Shown piece by piece: positions 21,780 through 34,204 of a DNA stretch of 64,000 nucleotides. The DNA is from Diploscapter coronatus (taxonomy: Eukaryota > Nematoda > Chromadorea > Rhabditida > Rhabditidae). How positions within the stretch are numbered: the stretch's first letter is position 1; the number at the start of each line of letters is the position of its first letter. A program made the translations under genes and the position numbers. Under the pieces are notes generated by a model. It worked only from the letters and a program-made list of their open reading frames with translations. It had not been told where the DNA came from and searched no databases. The stretch lies in assembly GCA_964036155.1 (NCBI GenBank), contig OZ038423.1, positions 62,573,249 to 62,637,248 of the forward strand, in the 5' to 3' direction.

Positions 21780-24700
21780 ATGTCGCAGCGAGGCCGTCCT
21801 TCTACTTCCTCTTCTGGCTCGTCCAAGAAGATGGCTCTGCCCAATTTAGCCATGGCCGGCAAAAGGGAGGAAGTCAAGTCGGATAAGTAGGAAATCACAC
21901 GAATATTTGAATAGTTTGACTATTTTGGACCAAGTCCATTTCTATTGATAACGAGAAAGCGTAGAAATAAGTTGAGCTTACAGTGACCTAATTCTAAATC
22001 TATCGGGCTTTTTGCTGTTTTTTCCTAAAAAGAAAAATTACTTTTGTTTCAAATGCAAAGAAATCTAAGTAGTGAAGAAGTGTACATTTTTAGACCCGAG
22101 AAGACTCCATCGGGCGGTCGAGGCAGAGGCCGAGGCCGTGGTGCTGGCAGAGGGCAGGGAACACCTCGCGGAGCGAGAGGGGCGGGAAGGGGAGGCAGAC
22201 AGGAGTTCATCCAGACAACTGGCGTGTTCTCAGAGGGAATCGGACAGGATCTCATCAAACGACCCAGGGAGAAAAACGATGATGTCTGTGAGTTGAATTT
22301 CACCTCGAAATCATATCAATGTTTGAAAGTTTTCCTTTCCTACAAAATTCCTAATTCTATTAGCTTTTGTTGAGTCAGTTTCAAAGAAAACGTTCCAAAT
22401 AGTAGTGTTTGAAAAATTTTAATTTATATCAACTTAAAGTTGAAGTGCAGATTCTTGTGAAAATCTCATTCGATCAAAATTTTGACGGTACTGAAGTTCG
22501 TCCAATTTTGTGGATACCATTTGATTTTTCAGCAATCGGCCCGAATTCTCGGAACCGTCAAATCAAGAAGGAGGTGGATGAGAATGGGGAAATGCAGGTG
22601 GACAAGGGGTCCAATCAGATACGGAGCGAGGCGCGCAGCTATGACGTTCTGTGGGAGAGCGACGAGGAGGCCGATACTGCGGCTCTCGAACGGCTCCTGC
22701 CTAAGACGGTAGGAATATTAGATCGTCATTCTATTGCTCCGCAAGCTTTCTTCTCAAAAATGGAACAAGAAAAGAAGATTGGTTGGGAGATTTTTTCATT
22801 TGTAGGAGTCGATTGCACTTCATTTTATCATACAATTTCAGTTCATATCGGACTATAAGAAAGGGGAAACTCTGCCTGTCGTGCTGCCTGCTTCCGATGA
22901 AAAACAGTTCATCAATGTAAGTTATTTTCGAGAATTTTGCTCTAAGTATTTGTCGGCTGTTTTTTCTTATTTATTCTTCTACATTTCCTAGCTTCATTAT
23001 CTCTAGAAGATAATCATATGGGTATGTTAGCTGTCGACAAATACATGAAGTTCGAACATTTCATCAGATTGTGCAACAGTTTTTTCTTGATATCTAAACT
23101 TCAGACAACAATGAATTTTACTCATGCTTGGTATTACGAAACAGAAGTGAGGATGGAAAGATTTATGACTTTCAGCTGATGCACAGCAAAGCCAAACAGG
23201 AGATTTTGGATGAAATGGAAGAAGAGAAGATGGAGATTGAACAGAAAGAGAAAGAGGAGAGAGAATTGAGGAAGAAACAAAAGAGAATGCAGAAATTGGC
23301 AGGGAGCGATCTGACGCATTCTTACAGTATGCAGGCTGCTGAAGTCTTCAAACGGATCACTCAGGGTAAGATATGCTTGAAAATGTTTGAACGGAATACC
23401 ATAATGGATAAATAAATCGAGTACAAAACATGTTCTAACAATTTACGACGACTTTTTGTTCATGTTGCTTCTTGATCAAACTACACAATTATTTCATTTG
23501 GGAGCTAAGTTGGTTTTAGACCCGGATGAGAGTAAGGACGATCTGTTCGTGCTTCAGCTACCCTCGGCCATCGCCTCGCTTGTCTCCTTGTCCGATAAAT
23601 CGACAGACGACGAACTGCCCTGTGGATCTTCTGCTGCAGATTTAGTAAGTTATTTGACAATCAGTGGCATTTTCTCCAACCTAGAAACGGTATGAAAAAT
23701 GTTCTACGAACTTAGTTTTTTTCCTTTCTTTGATCAAGTACGCAACTGAGGTTCTGAATCTGAAGATTCTCTTTCATTTACGTTTACATCAATTCGTCTA
23801 TTTCTAGAATTTTTTTTTTTAAATGTATATAAAACTTTCTCTTTATTCAGAATGAATTCTAACTGAATTTTACAGGCAAACCCTTCCATGGATAACGAGA
23901 AAACTGATGTGGAAAAGTTGCCTTTCGGACAATCGATTGGCAAGCTGCAAGTGTATAAAAATGGACGGGTCGTTCTCAAGGTTGACTTTCTTTTGTTTTT
24001 CTTGAATATTTTTAAAAAAATTTTTATTTTATTGCTTTGAATAAAATGCACCTCTTTTAGACTTTCAATTTATAACAGATCTAATCGGTATCTAGGAAAG
24101 TTCACGATTGTTTCTACCCTCATCTTTCTTCTAATTTTTCTTACCATTTGAATTTTCAAGAATTCCATTGCTAATTTGATTTGTTTCAGATCAACGGATA
24201 TTCCCTGGATGTGACGAAAACAATTCCCACCAATCAAAAAGAGGTGCTCATTCTTGTCTTATTACAGTGGCGGCCGAAAGTTTGGAACAACTATGATTTC
24301 GAATACAGCCTGATAGGCTCAATTATCGTGGACCTATTGATAAGATTTTGCACACGTCTTCCCACTTAATTGTGAATTCCTGCCAAATTTCATTCGCATT
24401 ATTTCACGTTAATTGGATCTACCAAATTGAAACCGGTGACCATAATTGTTCCAAACTTTCAGCTGTCACTGCATATCTCATCTTTACTCTTCTGATTCAG
24501 AGCATAATCCTCCTGGAAACGACCCCCGACAATCCCTCCTCTGCCTCTGTGCAACAGTCTGCATTCGGTCAGTCAGTCCAGCCAGGCAAGGGCAGGAATG
24601 CCATCTACTGCATGGGCGATGTCAGACATCATCTCAATGTCTCCTTCGACCTGCACACACTTGATCAGAAAACACAGGTAAGGGCTTATTATGTCTTCTC

Positions 24701-24994
24701 TAAAATGCAGAGATATTGCCGAAAATAGCTTCATGGTATGATCTTTTTATCCTGGCTTTATTACATTTCTAAACTTTGATCATCGTTATCATCGATTTAT
24801 TCAAAAATTAAACTTTAAAATTTCAGAGCCGACAACACCAGCAGAATGCATCTGCCTCGCAGGAGCAGCAGCAGCAGGCCATCGACCCCGCCGAGGCCGA
24901 GCGAATTCGAGCAGAGTTGGAGACTCTCGACAAGCAGCGGACAAATGCTATGAAGGGGCTCGCTGATAACTGGGCTGAGAACAAACGCAAGTGA
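21780..24994 (+). CDS. polr3d: RNA polymerase III subunit RPC4 (POLR3D/Rpc53)
   Basis: Ten exons (21780-21886, 22094-22287, 22533-22708, 22842-22920, 23105-23365, 23520-23644, 23876-23980, 24190-24243, 24501-24677, 24827-24994) sum to 482 codons. RPC4 pairs with RPC5 in the TFIIF-like subcomplex of Pol III and acts in initiation, termination and reinitiation. The conserved C-terminal domain is clear: LFVLQLPSAI, LPFGQSIGKLQVYKNGRVVLK, INGYSLDVTK and IYCMGDVRHHLNVSFDLHTL. The N-terminal half has an RG-rich stretch (GGRGRGRGRGAGRGQG, about residues 40-65) and TTGVFSEGIG. A charged coiled-coil (about 200-240) and a sumoylation-like IKKE follow. The C-terminus is extended by a Q-rich, helical tail. 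The fourth exon must use GTAA|GTTATT at 22921; the stronger-looking GTAAGT 4 nt earlier breaks the frame. Confidence 0.88.
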
Positions 24995-25196
24995 TCGTTT
25001 TACTCGTTATTAAAAATGGGTGTTTTCTTTAAATTGTTGAGAATTTCATTCTCCCAAATCATTTGAATGGATTTATAGCCTTTTTTAAATTTATATCTTT
25101 TACCTAGCTAATATCGATGATCCATTCAAATGAATTCATTTTGCTGTTGATTTTGTTCCCGGTTAGGATTCGATAAATTTATTTCTTTATGATTTG

Positions 25197-25233
<37 letters not shown>

Positions 25234-25652
25234 CTTCACAGAAATGTTTCGATTATCGGAATTTTGTGTAAACTCACGGAGAAATCTGTTGAATACCCGT
25301 GGTGAGTGATTTGCAAATGTGAATATTTTCCTCGAAGAAAGAAAATAGACATTCGATAAATGCATACGACTAGGTTAAATGACAATTATATGACAAGAAC
25401 AAGCGCTATTCACCACAAATGAACAACTAATCTGGCCTAATCGATTCGAGATAAAGCTAAATGAGAGCAGAATTCAGGCAGAGGAGATCGCGAATGGAAG
25501 TGATTTGGGTGGGGTTATGATGAGAAAGGTCAAATCGAAGACAAAACCTTCGAATGTTATTTTTGGAAAGAAAAGTAGTCAGCAATAAAACGATCTAAAC
25601 GCCTTCTTAATATTACGAAATGCTCAGATGATCAAACAAATGGGAAAAATAC
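24995..25652. other. Convergent 3' region of RPC4 and the SDR gene
   Basis: About 0.66 kb where RPC4 (plus) and the dehydrogenase gene (minus) converge. It is AT-rich and contains a (TA)n microsatellite at 25199-25228. AATAAA on the minus strand (TTTATT at 25177-25182) could end the dehydrogenase mRNA. No exon was seen. Confidence 0.5.
25199..25228. repeat. (TA)n microsatellite
   Basis: About 15 uninterrupted TA units in the shared 3' region of RPC4 and the dehydrogenase gene. Confidence 0.95.
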
Positions 25653-27901
25653 CTAAGCAGCAATTCCAAGTTCTCTGTTAGCAATTCGATTGAAGGCATT
25701 GGCGAGCGACTGTTTGTGTTGAATGGAGAGTCCGTCCGTGACAGGAATCCTCTTGGTGTCCTCGTAGTAACTGCCTTTCTGCAGGTCATTCCGAGTGGCT
25801 GTGTGCACAACGAGAAGAGCAGCAAAGGCACCATTCCTGGAAACTAACTACTGAACTCCATTGAAAACCTACTTTCTTTAAATTTATCTTTGCTCCTCAT
25901 GCACTGAAAATTTTATTTTCCAAAATGAGGCTTATTGTAGTTTTGGAATGAAAAATTCTCTGGAGAAATATATTTATCATTATTCTGTTTTAAATTTTTA
26001 CTTGTTCGACGAGTTCACAAATCGTAAAATAAGAATTTTACCTCAAAAAGAACGGGCAAATGATGTAGGTGACGAGTTTGACGAAGAAATTCGTGTTTCG
26101 ATATAGGCCACTCGGTACGACGCCAGGATGCACGCAGGCTGTTGTGAATCTGAATCAATACGCATTCAACTTTTCTATTCAATTCAATCTCTACCTGCTA
26201 GAACTCAAATGCTCCACGTAAGCAGCCAGCGCCAACTTCGAATATGCATAACTTTGATACGGACCGACATAGTTCGTCAACAACTGCTCTGAAAAAGCAA
26301 ATTCGAATTTTGCATTTCTATTTGAAATGAAAAGTCATATTTTTCAAAAATGAAGCATACCCTCTGATTCAAGAACAGGCACCATCGCAACTCGACAAGC
26401 TGAAGATCCCAGGAGGAGCACTCTGGAATTTGTATTTTTATAGAAGAAAAAAATAATTTCTTACCTCGTCCTTTCATTGAAGCACTCCTGCAGAGCTTTG
26501 ATGAAGAGAGCATTTGCGAGTACATTCACAGACAGGTGTGACTCGATGTCGTTGATGTACTGAAAATTGCAAACATTGCGAAAAATAATTTATGCGTTTC
26601 AAAAACAATTATCCATGACTATTTCTTCCTTCTTCATATTTTGATAGCAATACTCTTCATTGTTTTTGAAAAAGACTTGCTGAGAGAGGCGGGACGCGTA
26701 TCCGCAAAGGGCACAATATGGAATTCACGGTGCAGAGACACAAAGCACAGCAGAACAGTGGCTAGTCTCACAAGCACCCCTTCTTTCTTCCTCCGCAAAT
26801 CTTTGAGAGACCAAAGAGAATACGTCGTCAATCTTACAGGGGAAATTTAAGAAGACAAAATCCAACCTTCTTCCTAACGAGCATCACTCCAGCACAGCCG
26901 ACGAACATCGAAATGTTGCCCTTCGATTTTCCAGCGATCAACTTCGACAGGGCGATTATCTGAAATCTCGACTATATATTTTGCTGACTTCCTTTCCGAC
27001 CTCTTTATTCCTCTCAAAATTTCGCCTGTACAGCCGGAGTCTGTCACTCGGATAGCCCGCCTTCCCGTGGAATATCTCGTTCGCTTTGTACGAATCTCCC
27101 ACAATCGCGTGGACTGTGAAATTCATCGACAAAAGCAGACGGACTACCTGTAAATAAACGTGAGAAAGTTAGAAATATTCAAACTGTGGGTCGAAAATGA
27201 TTTATTCTGCCAGTTACTTTAGTTCTGCACATGTAGTTTAGTTTCTTTCAAAGGTGTCATTTTCAACTGAAATCTTCAACTCTAAAGCCCTCACCTCTCT
27301 TCCAATCGTTCCATCAGCCCCAGTGACAACGGCGACTTTCTCGCTGACGTGTTGCTGATTGACCTCTGATTTGCGGATTTCATCCAGCAATTCCTGCAAA
27401 AAGAGATAATATCTTTTTAATTCAAGTTTATTTTGCGATTTTGAAATGTCGTGATGTCGTGAGAACGTACGCTACAGTTAGAGATAGAGAAGGGGGCGAT
27501 GAGAGTAAGACGAAGTCGTATGAGAAAAGATAGCTCATGCCATCCCTTCACCCAGTCATTTCCACGTTGCCTTTATGCTTGCTATTTTTTCCACTTTAAG
27601 CATGGATTTAGGTTATTCAACCAAGGCATTGAAGTAATAAAATTTAAACATTAACGACTTACCGCGTGTCCCTTGGTGAAATACTCGAAGAAAATCTCGC
27701 TGATCCAGCAGGAGAGGGCCAGGAAATAGATACGGACACAGACAACCCATTCAGTTAGGTCGTTTGACACTTCCAGCAGCATCTGAAACCAGGAAAATGG
27801 GTTGAAAAACAGGATAAAAGGGATAATTGAAATCTCGTGCCGAAAAAAATAAAATGGCTCACTGCCACTAGCACATAAATAATGCGCATCCCACTATCCA
27901 T
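25653..27901 (-). CDS. Membrane-anchored short-chain dehydrogenase/reductase, DHRSX-like
   Basis: Ten exons on the minus strand (27901-27863, 27782-27663, 27393-27295, 27147-27001, 26959-26867, 26559-26465, 26422-26361, 26288-26195, 26149-26042, 25836-25653) encode 346 residues. The N-terminus has a membrane segment (WVVCVRIYFLALSCWISEIFF). The Rossmann entry is VAVVTGADGTIG, the usual NAG block is changed to VGCAGVM, and the catalytic Y-x-x-x-K is present as YAYSK. The sequence HPGVVPSGLYR and overall layout resemble DHRSX, an enzyme of polyprenol/dolichol metabolism, but other membrane SDRs are possible. The loss of the first Asn of NNAG and the weak serine region make activity uncertain. 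The second exon starts ATG right after its acceptor, so translation could begin there. The intron at 27000-26960 is 41 nt. Confidence 0.85.
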
Positions 27902-28036
27902 ACAACAATCGCGAATATTTACAGCGTACTCTGCGTTTAAACGCGTAGTTCAAATTCATTTAATTTCTCCCATTTTTCCGTATTCCGGATAAGTTTTTAA
28001 TTTATTTTTCGTGAAATTTTTGTGAGTTTTCAGAAA
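27902..28036. promoter_or_regulatory. Short bidirectional promoter (SDR/DDX54)
   Basis: Only 135 bp separate the start codons of the minus-strand dehydrogenase gene and the plus-strand DDX54 gene, so the two probably share a bidirectional promoter. No TATA box is seen. A TTTTCAG acceptor (28026-28032) lies 4 nt before the DDX54 ATG, which would fit a spliced or trans-spliced leader. Confidence 0.55.
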
Positions 28037-31000
28037 ATGGAATCAGAAGGCGAAGAGGACTTCTCGCAGTGGCGATCGGAGCAGAATCGCAAGCAGAAGA
28101 AGGCAGGAGGATGGCAGAATATGGGTCAGCGATTTTTTAGTTTCAATCGAAATTTTGCAAGAAATCTAGCAGGAATTAGTTCATCTTTCGATTATAAAAA
28201 AGTGGTATTGAATATGCTCGTCGAGGTATTAGCTGAAATATACTCATTCAGACCTAGGAAGATTTGCAGCCAGGACGAAAAATTATAGGGGAGGTGGTGC
28301 GCAAATCGAAATTTTTCTGTAGAAATCTGATACAAGGGGGTACGCATCAAGATTTGGCAGAATATTTTGACTTAAAGAGATACGCAAGGGAAATTCGGCT
28401 TAGGGCCTGGCTAGGTATGGGCTCATTTCGTCACTAATTTTCTCATCAGAAGATGGATTAACCGATTTCAATGGAAAAGCTCTAATTTTCCTGAATTCTT
28501 CTATTCAGGATTGGACCACACGGTATTCAAAGGCGTTGAAAGGAAAGGATACAGGCAGCCGACGCCAATTCAGGTAAACAATTTGAAACTTTGAAATTTC
28601 ACTCTTACAACTCTCCAAATCCTCATTTGCATATTCAATTCTGATTGAAGTCTGTCTTGTTCAGAGAGTTAGTGCACGTTGACAAATTAAATATTCCATA
28701 CAACTGAACGCGTATAAAATTCCCCTCATTGATTACAAAATGGAAGTAAATTAGAATTAGCGAACATTCAATTTTAAAATTCTGTGTTTGATGAGAACTT
28801 TGATGCTAGAGTCAGCTTTTATTTCATGCACGGGATTATCAGGAAAGTTGTCTATCGACGTGCAATTTATGACAGTAAAGGTGGCATGCCAAATTTTCCA
28901 AATTTATAAAAAAAAAATCAAATCTTGAATTCAAAACATCCGAAAACAAAAACTACCAACGATAAAGCTTTCCTCATTCCCGACTGTAAATTGAATACTG
29001 TTTGAAACAATCTTGTTCAATTTCAGCGCAAGACGATTCCCTGTGTTTTGGACGGGAAGGATGTCGTTGCGATGTCGAGGACAGGCTCGGGAAAGACTGC
29101 TGCGTTCGTGATTCCCATGCTGCACAAACTCAAAAGGAGAGAGACTGCAGGCATTCGGGCTCTGCTCGTCTCTCCTACAAGGGAACTCGCCCTACAGACG
29201 TTCAAAGTTGTCAAGGAGGTGAGAATGTTGATTCAAACCAGTTGTTTTTTCCGATACAAATGAAGCTTGAAACAGCTCACTTTGAAATTAACCACTTTCA
29301 GCTAGGCAAATTCACGGGACTTCGCTGTGCAGTGCTTGTTGGAGGCGATCTCATCGAGGAGCAATTCGCTGCGATTCATGAAAATCCTGATATGTGGGTT
29401 GAAGTTTTCTTAGAGAAAATCAGCATCTCACTGAATTTTATATTTTCTTCAAAAAAATCGAAAGGGATGAACTCTCTGCTACTGATTTTTTATCAGAGCT
29501 ATATCAGTTTCATTTTTTTAACTTGCAGCCTAATCGCTACTCCCGGTCGCCTCCTGCATGTGGTTGTGGAGATGAATCTGCGTCTGTCGCGTGTGCAGTT
29601 GGTCGTGTTCGACGAGGCAGATCGACTCTTCGAAATGGGATTCCAGGATCAGCTCATTGTAAGAAACTTCTTGAAAATAAGAGTTATAAAATTGTTGCAG
29701 GAAACTCTGAAACGAATTCCCGAAGGTCGACAGACTCTGCTGTTCTCTGCAACTCTGCCTAAACTCTTAGTCGATTTCGCTAAAGCAGGACTTTCTGATC
29801 CAATGCTCAGTAAGATTTGAAGTATTTCTCTAGAGAAATTTTATTTGAAAACTTCAAGCTATGAGAAGTGTGCTACTGAAAGACAGAAAGATGATTCTTC
29901 TTCGAACTATGTCATTTGCTTTAAGACCATCCATTTATCTCAGAAAATTAAATTTCGTTAGATGTAAATTTTTTCTATCATCATCCATTTCCAGTCCGTC
30001 TGGACGTCGACGAGAAAATCAGTGACAAGCTGTCGATGGTGTTTCTGTTGTGCAGATGCGATCAGAAGCTGGCTGTGCTGCTGAATTTGTGCAGGCAAAT
30101 GGACAGGGAGAGGAAACAGACGCTCGTCTTTTGTGCGACCATGAAACACGTCGAGTGAGTATTGGATGTCACTGAATTGCTTTTTTGAACTTGTTCTACT
30201 TGAACATATAATAATTATTGCATTTTCAGATACGTGGCAGGGATTCTGAATCGAGCCGGTGTGTCGAATGGCTTCATCTACAGTCAACTCGATGCTGCCG
30301 CGCGTAAACAGAACATGCAAAAGTGAGTGATTTGTTTTTAATTAGCTGAATTTTCAAATTGAAAAAAAACGGAAATTCTTTCAATTAACACCTTCATCGG
30401 AATTTTTATACTGACGGGAGAAGTGATTTTTCAGCAGAGAATCTTTCATGCATATTATCGAGTTTCACAGATTCATAACTTTCAGATTCGCCGAGAAGAA
30501 ATGCAACATTCTTGTCGTGACTGACGTTGCTGCTCGAGGTGTCGATATTCCTCTACTGGATACGGTACAATTCATTCCTATCTTTCTCCTCTAAAGCAAT
30601 AACATTCAGGTGATCAACCTGCATTTCCCCTCGAAGTCGAAGTTGTTCGTGCATCGAGCAGGTCGCGTTGCGCGTGCAGGCAGATCGGGCACTGCCATTT
30701 CTCTCATTGCCTCTGACGAGTTGCCCTATATGACTGATCTGTTCCTATTCCTTTCCAAACCCATCATCTTCGCCAAGGACGATGATAAATATCAAGGTAA
30801 GAATTTCCACTATGGATTTTTTTTTTTCAAAAACTTCAATAGCTGATTTGTGACTGGTTTATCATTGTAAGGGAGTTGGGCTAACTGGAAACATTGAATC
30901 CTCATCGGCTCACAAAGCTATCATTGAATTGACAATTCTGAATAGATTACTCTTTTTATAATAAAACTCGGAAGTAACAAGATTTGTTCCTCTTTAAAAA

Positions 31001-33424
31001 ATCGACTTTTCATCTATTCAACAGTATTTAAGTTTTGTCACTTCAAGTCTTGTTATTTGCGAATTACTATTGAATTATTTTCCAGAGAATGTGACTTTGA
31101 TCGGTCGGGTGCCAGAAAGCATCACGAATCTCGAGGCCGACTTCTTCACTTCGATTCACGACAGCGATGCAGAAATGGTTAGCTAGTTCATTCTTTATTT
31201 CTTATTAATTTGATGAATTTCCGATTGAACTTCGTGAAAAGTCATCGAATGCAATGCTGAAATATACTCGAACGAGACCGCCTCCCTCTGCTGAGTCAAC
31301 TAGGAGAGTCAAGAATGAATTGAGGTAATCTTGAATTCCATTGTGCAACTGAGCTGACAATTTTCACTAGAAATTTAGTTCAATCTTCCATAAAGAATTC
31401 TTTCGTGTCTTTTTGTTTATTTGAAATTTTCTAGATCGAAATGTGCAGAATGTGGCATGCATCCCTTCTTCGAGTCCCAAGTCGACAAGAAACACGACGA
31501 TTTTCTCGCTAAACTCGCCAATTTCAAATCTGGAACTGTAGGTTTTTCGATGAAATACTTTTGAAAAAATGGAAGCTTATTCCTAAAAATCACCTATTTC
31601 TCTGTAGAGAACAAGAATTTTTACGAACTTGTATTTTCAGACGATTTTCGAGTTGAATGTGGCGACGAAAGCAGAGCCGGCAGCAGTAATGAAGGCGAAG
31701 AGAAGAGAACACGAAAGTCGCATTCGACAAGTGGCAGAGGAAAAGGCGAAGCAGAAAGAGGACATCGAGAAGGACAGGAAGGAAGCTGCACAGGAGAGCA
31801 ACATGAAGAAGAGGGCTGAGACTATGCTGCAACAGGCCGATGAAAAAGATATTGTAAGCAGGAATTGAAATAAGCAAGTTTTTGAAATAAATATTCAGGA
31901 AGAAGTGTTTGCAGTGACTGTTGGAGGTGGAAAGAAAAGGAAGGCGAAGGCATCAAGAGAAGAGAAGAAATTGAGTAGCAGAGAGGAAATGAAGAAAAGA
32001 GATAAGGTAGCTTTTATCTTTATTTTATTAAACTGCAGGATTTAAGCCAAACCCTTTGTGGATATCTCCAAGCTAAAATGTTCCGCTAAATTTTCCTTAC
32101 GGACCATCCATTTGTGTAATTTTTCTCTGAAAAAATCCTTCAGAGAATTTCTCGTATAATTTTATTTTCTGACTAAAACTCGGCCTAATCTGTTTTTGTA
32201 AACCTATTGGTCTAACAAATGTAGAAGATTGAAATTCGGAAAATTCGGAAGTAGCTATTTTCTCTTGAATGTTTGTGATCTTATATCTTCTTTTCAGGAA
32301 TTCCATTTCGTTCCCTACGCTTCGTCGGACTATCAATCAGAGAAGCAGTTGGCTCTGCAAAAGACGGACTTCGCCAAGCAGGCAGAGGGTGCTGTGGTCG
32401 ATTTGATTGCGGACGAGGAGGACGGACTCAGAAAACAAAACAATGTCAGGAGATGGTTAGTTATTTGGATATTTATTCAAAATAATATGATGAAATTTTC
32501 AATAAAATTCGAATTGTTTACTATTGTGCTTTGAGAAAGAAATATCGAGAATAATAAAACTTTCAAGTAATTTTCATTACAATATTTTAGCATTTGTAAG
32601 AAGAATATTTTTGGGCTTTTAATCTGTAATATTTAATTTGGTGATGTGATTTTCAGGGATCGAAAGAAGAAGAAATTCGTAGGCACCTCGGGAGAAGAGC
32701 AAGTCAAGAAAATCAGAACTGAAGAGGGAACTTGGTTTGAATGTTTAAAATTTACTTTTGTGAAAATGAAAATTTAGGCTGCCTGCGACATACAAAACTG
32801 GCGTATATGAAGAATGGAAGGAGAAGCAGAAAATCGCGATGAGAAAAGAGGAAGATGAAGAGGAAGAAGCTGCCAATTGGAATGTGAAGAGAAAGGGAAA
32901 ATGGAATAGATTCGGAAAGAAGGGGTCTGCTAATGGACCACAACAACAACAACAGGTTGGAGTTATTGAATTATAAATGACATTTTGATATCATAAATGG
33001 AGAAAATGAGTACTTTTTGCAGAATAAAATACACATTAGAAAAATATTTTTATGATTCAGGGACCGCGACACTCGGAATTGAAGAACAAATTCCAAATTC
33101 TGAAGGAACGAAGAAAGAAGGAGAAGCTCCAGACTTACATGCAGCACAGAAGGAAGGAGAATCTTAAAATGGTTAGTTTTAAGCGATCTTTTTCTTAGAC
33201 ACTGAGAATTAATTTTGATTCGAGAAGGCAATAGAAGTTCTTATAAATTTTTTGTCTATCAATATTTAATTCTTCGTTTGTATCTTTTGGTTTTGTATGC
33301 GTTTCGAACAAAAAATTGGTACTTTGAAAAAGATATCTATAATAATTCTTCTTAGAAGAGCCAGGGTGGCAAATCTGGTGGAGCAAGGAAGACGGGAGGA
33401 GCAGGTCCGAGAAGAAGGAAATGA
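28037..33424 (+). CDS. ddx54: DEAD-box RNA helicase DDX54/Dbp10
   Basis: Twenty exons with consistent phases total 796 codons: starts at 28037, 28509, 29027, 29302, 29529, 29701, 29995, 30230, 30486, 30610, 31086, 31242, 31435, 31641, 31899, 32298, 32657, 32778, 33061, 33356; the last ends at 33424. Helicase motifs in order: Q-motif GYRQPTPIQ, motif [28 protein letters not shown] in [17 protein letters not shown] in LFSATLP, and [13 protein letters not shown]. The Dbp10-specific C-terminus is kept: [45 protein letters not shown] and [10 protein letters not shown], followed by a basic tail ending GPRRRK. Dbp10/DDX54 acts in nucleolar 60S ribosome assembly around the peptidyl-transferase-centre rRNA; vertebrate DDX54 is also a receptor corepressor. 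AATAAA at 33519-33524. Confidence 0.95.
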
Positions 33425-34204
33425 CGCGTTCCTTAGCAAAATTAATTGTTAAGTCATTGGTTTACAGTTGACTTCTATTTGTTATTGTTAAAGTTCTATG
33501 TTGATCATTCAAAGTTTGAATAAATTTTCTGGTCAAAGAATTTTAGTTTCTGAAATGCGTTGTTCAAGGTGAAACTTGAATTCAGGAAAAGTCGATTGAA
33601 TTCGGTCGGTTATTTTTATGATCATTTTCTTTTTAGAACTAAGTCTTCCAAAGATTATGAAATGTTAAATTAGAAAAGGAAAATCATGAATTTCAAATGA
33701 GTAATTTGAGGAATGGAGAAAATCAGCAACTCTTGACTCTTTACCTGGACACGATTTCTTCTTGAACGGTGTTCTCGCAGCAGTGCGCAATCCACGAGAA
33801 GTCTAACTGCAGAGAGGAGGACGAAGGAAAGGCCTGGTTTGTTTCCCCTCCCTTCCTTCCTTCCTTCCTTCTCTTTGCCTTCCTTTGACCCTCCTCTTGT
33901 CCTTTCACCCCTCTCCTCCTCTCTTCCCTTTCTTCCTTTCTTCACCCCCATATTCTCTTCCATCCCTCCTCCCTTCCTAACTTCCCCTACCCTCCCTCAG
34001 TCAAGCCCGGGCTATCGACGCATTGCTTCATTGCTGCATCATCTTCCCAAAGAATATTGTCTTCATTCCTATTCGCCTGTCTTGTCGACTTTCGACCTCC
34101 CCCTCCCCACTCCATTTTTGTCGTTGAGTCGTTGAAATCTTTGAACTTCGCAATTGTTTATCGATTATTTAGTGTTTTCGTGAGTTTTCGCAATTTTCAG
34201 GAAA
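33425..34204 (+). promoter_or_regulatory. Spacer with long polypyrimidine tract before the EGR-like gene
   Basis: DDX54 poly(A) signal AATAAA at 33519-33524. From 33838 to about 34010 the plus strand is almost entirely C and T, including CCTT repeats at 33850-33872. It ends about 200 nt before the zinc-finger gene ATG, at a CCCTCAG that could be a splice acceptor. TTTTCAG (34194-34200) lies 4 nt before the ATG. No coding exon was supported. Confidence 0.5.
33838..34010 (+). repeat. Polypyrimidine tract upstream of the EGR-like gene
   Basis: About 170 nt of almost only C and T on the plus strand, with tandem CCTT units near its start. Purine-rich tracts also occur in the first intron of the same gene (about 34470-34570, plus strand). 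Confidence 0.8.

Noticed and set aside
29002..29820. 272-aa ORF inside DDX54
   Set aside because: It reads through introns. Helicase motifs show the real exons at 29027-29218, 29302-29393, 29529-29658 and 29701-29809.
33839..34135. 98-aa proline/serine-rich ORF
   Set aside because: Direct translation of the polypyrimidine tract; not a protein-coding signal.
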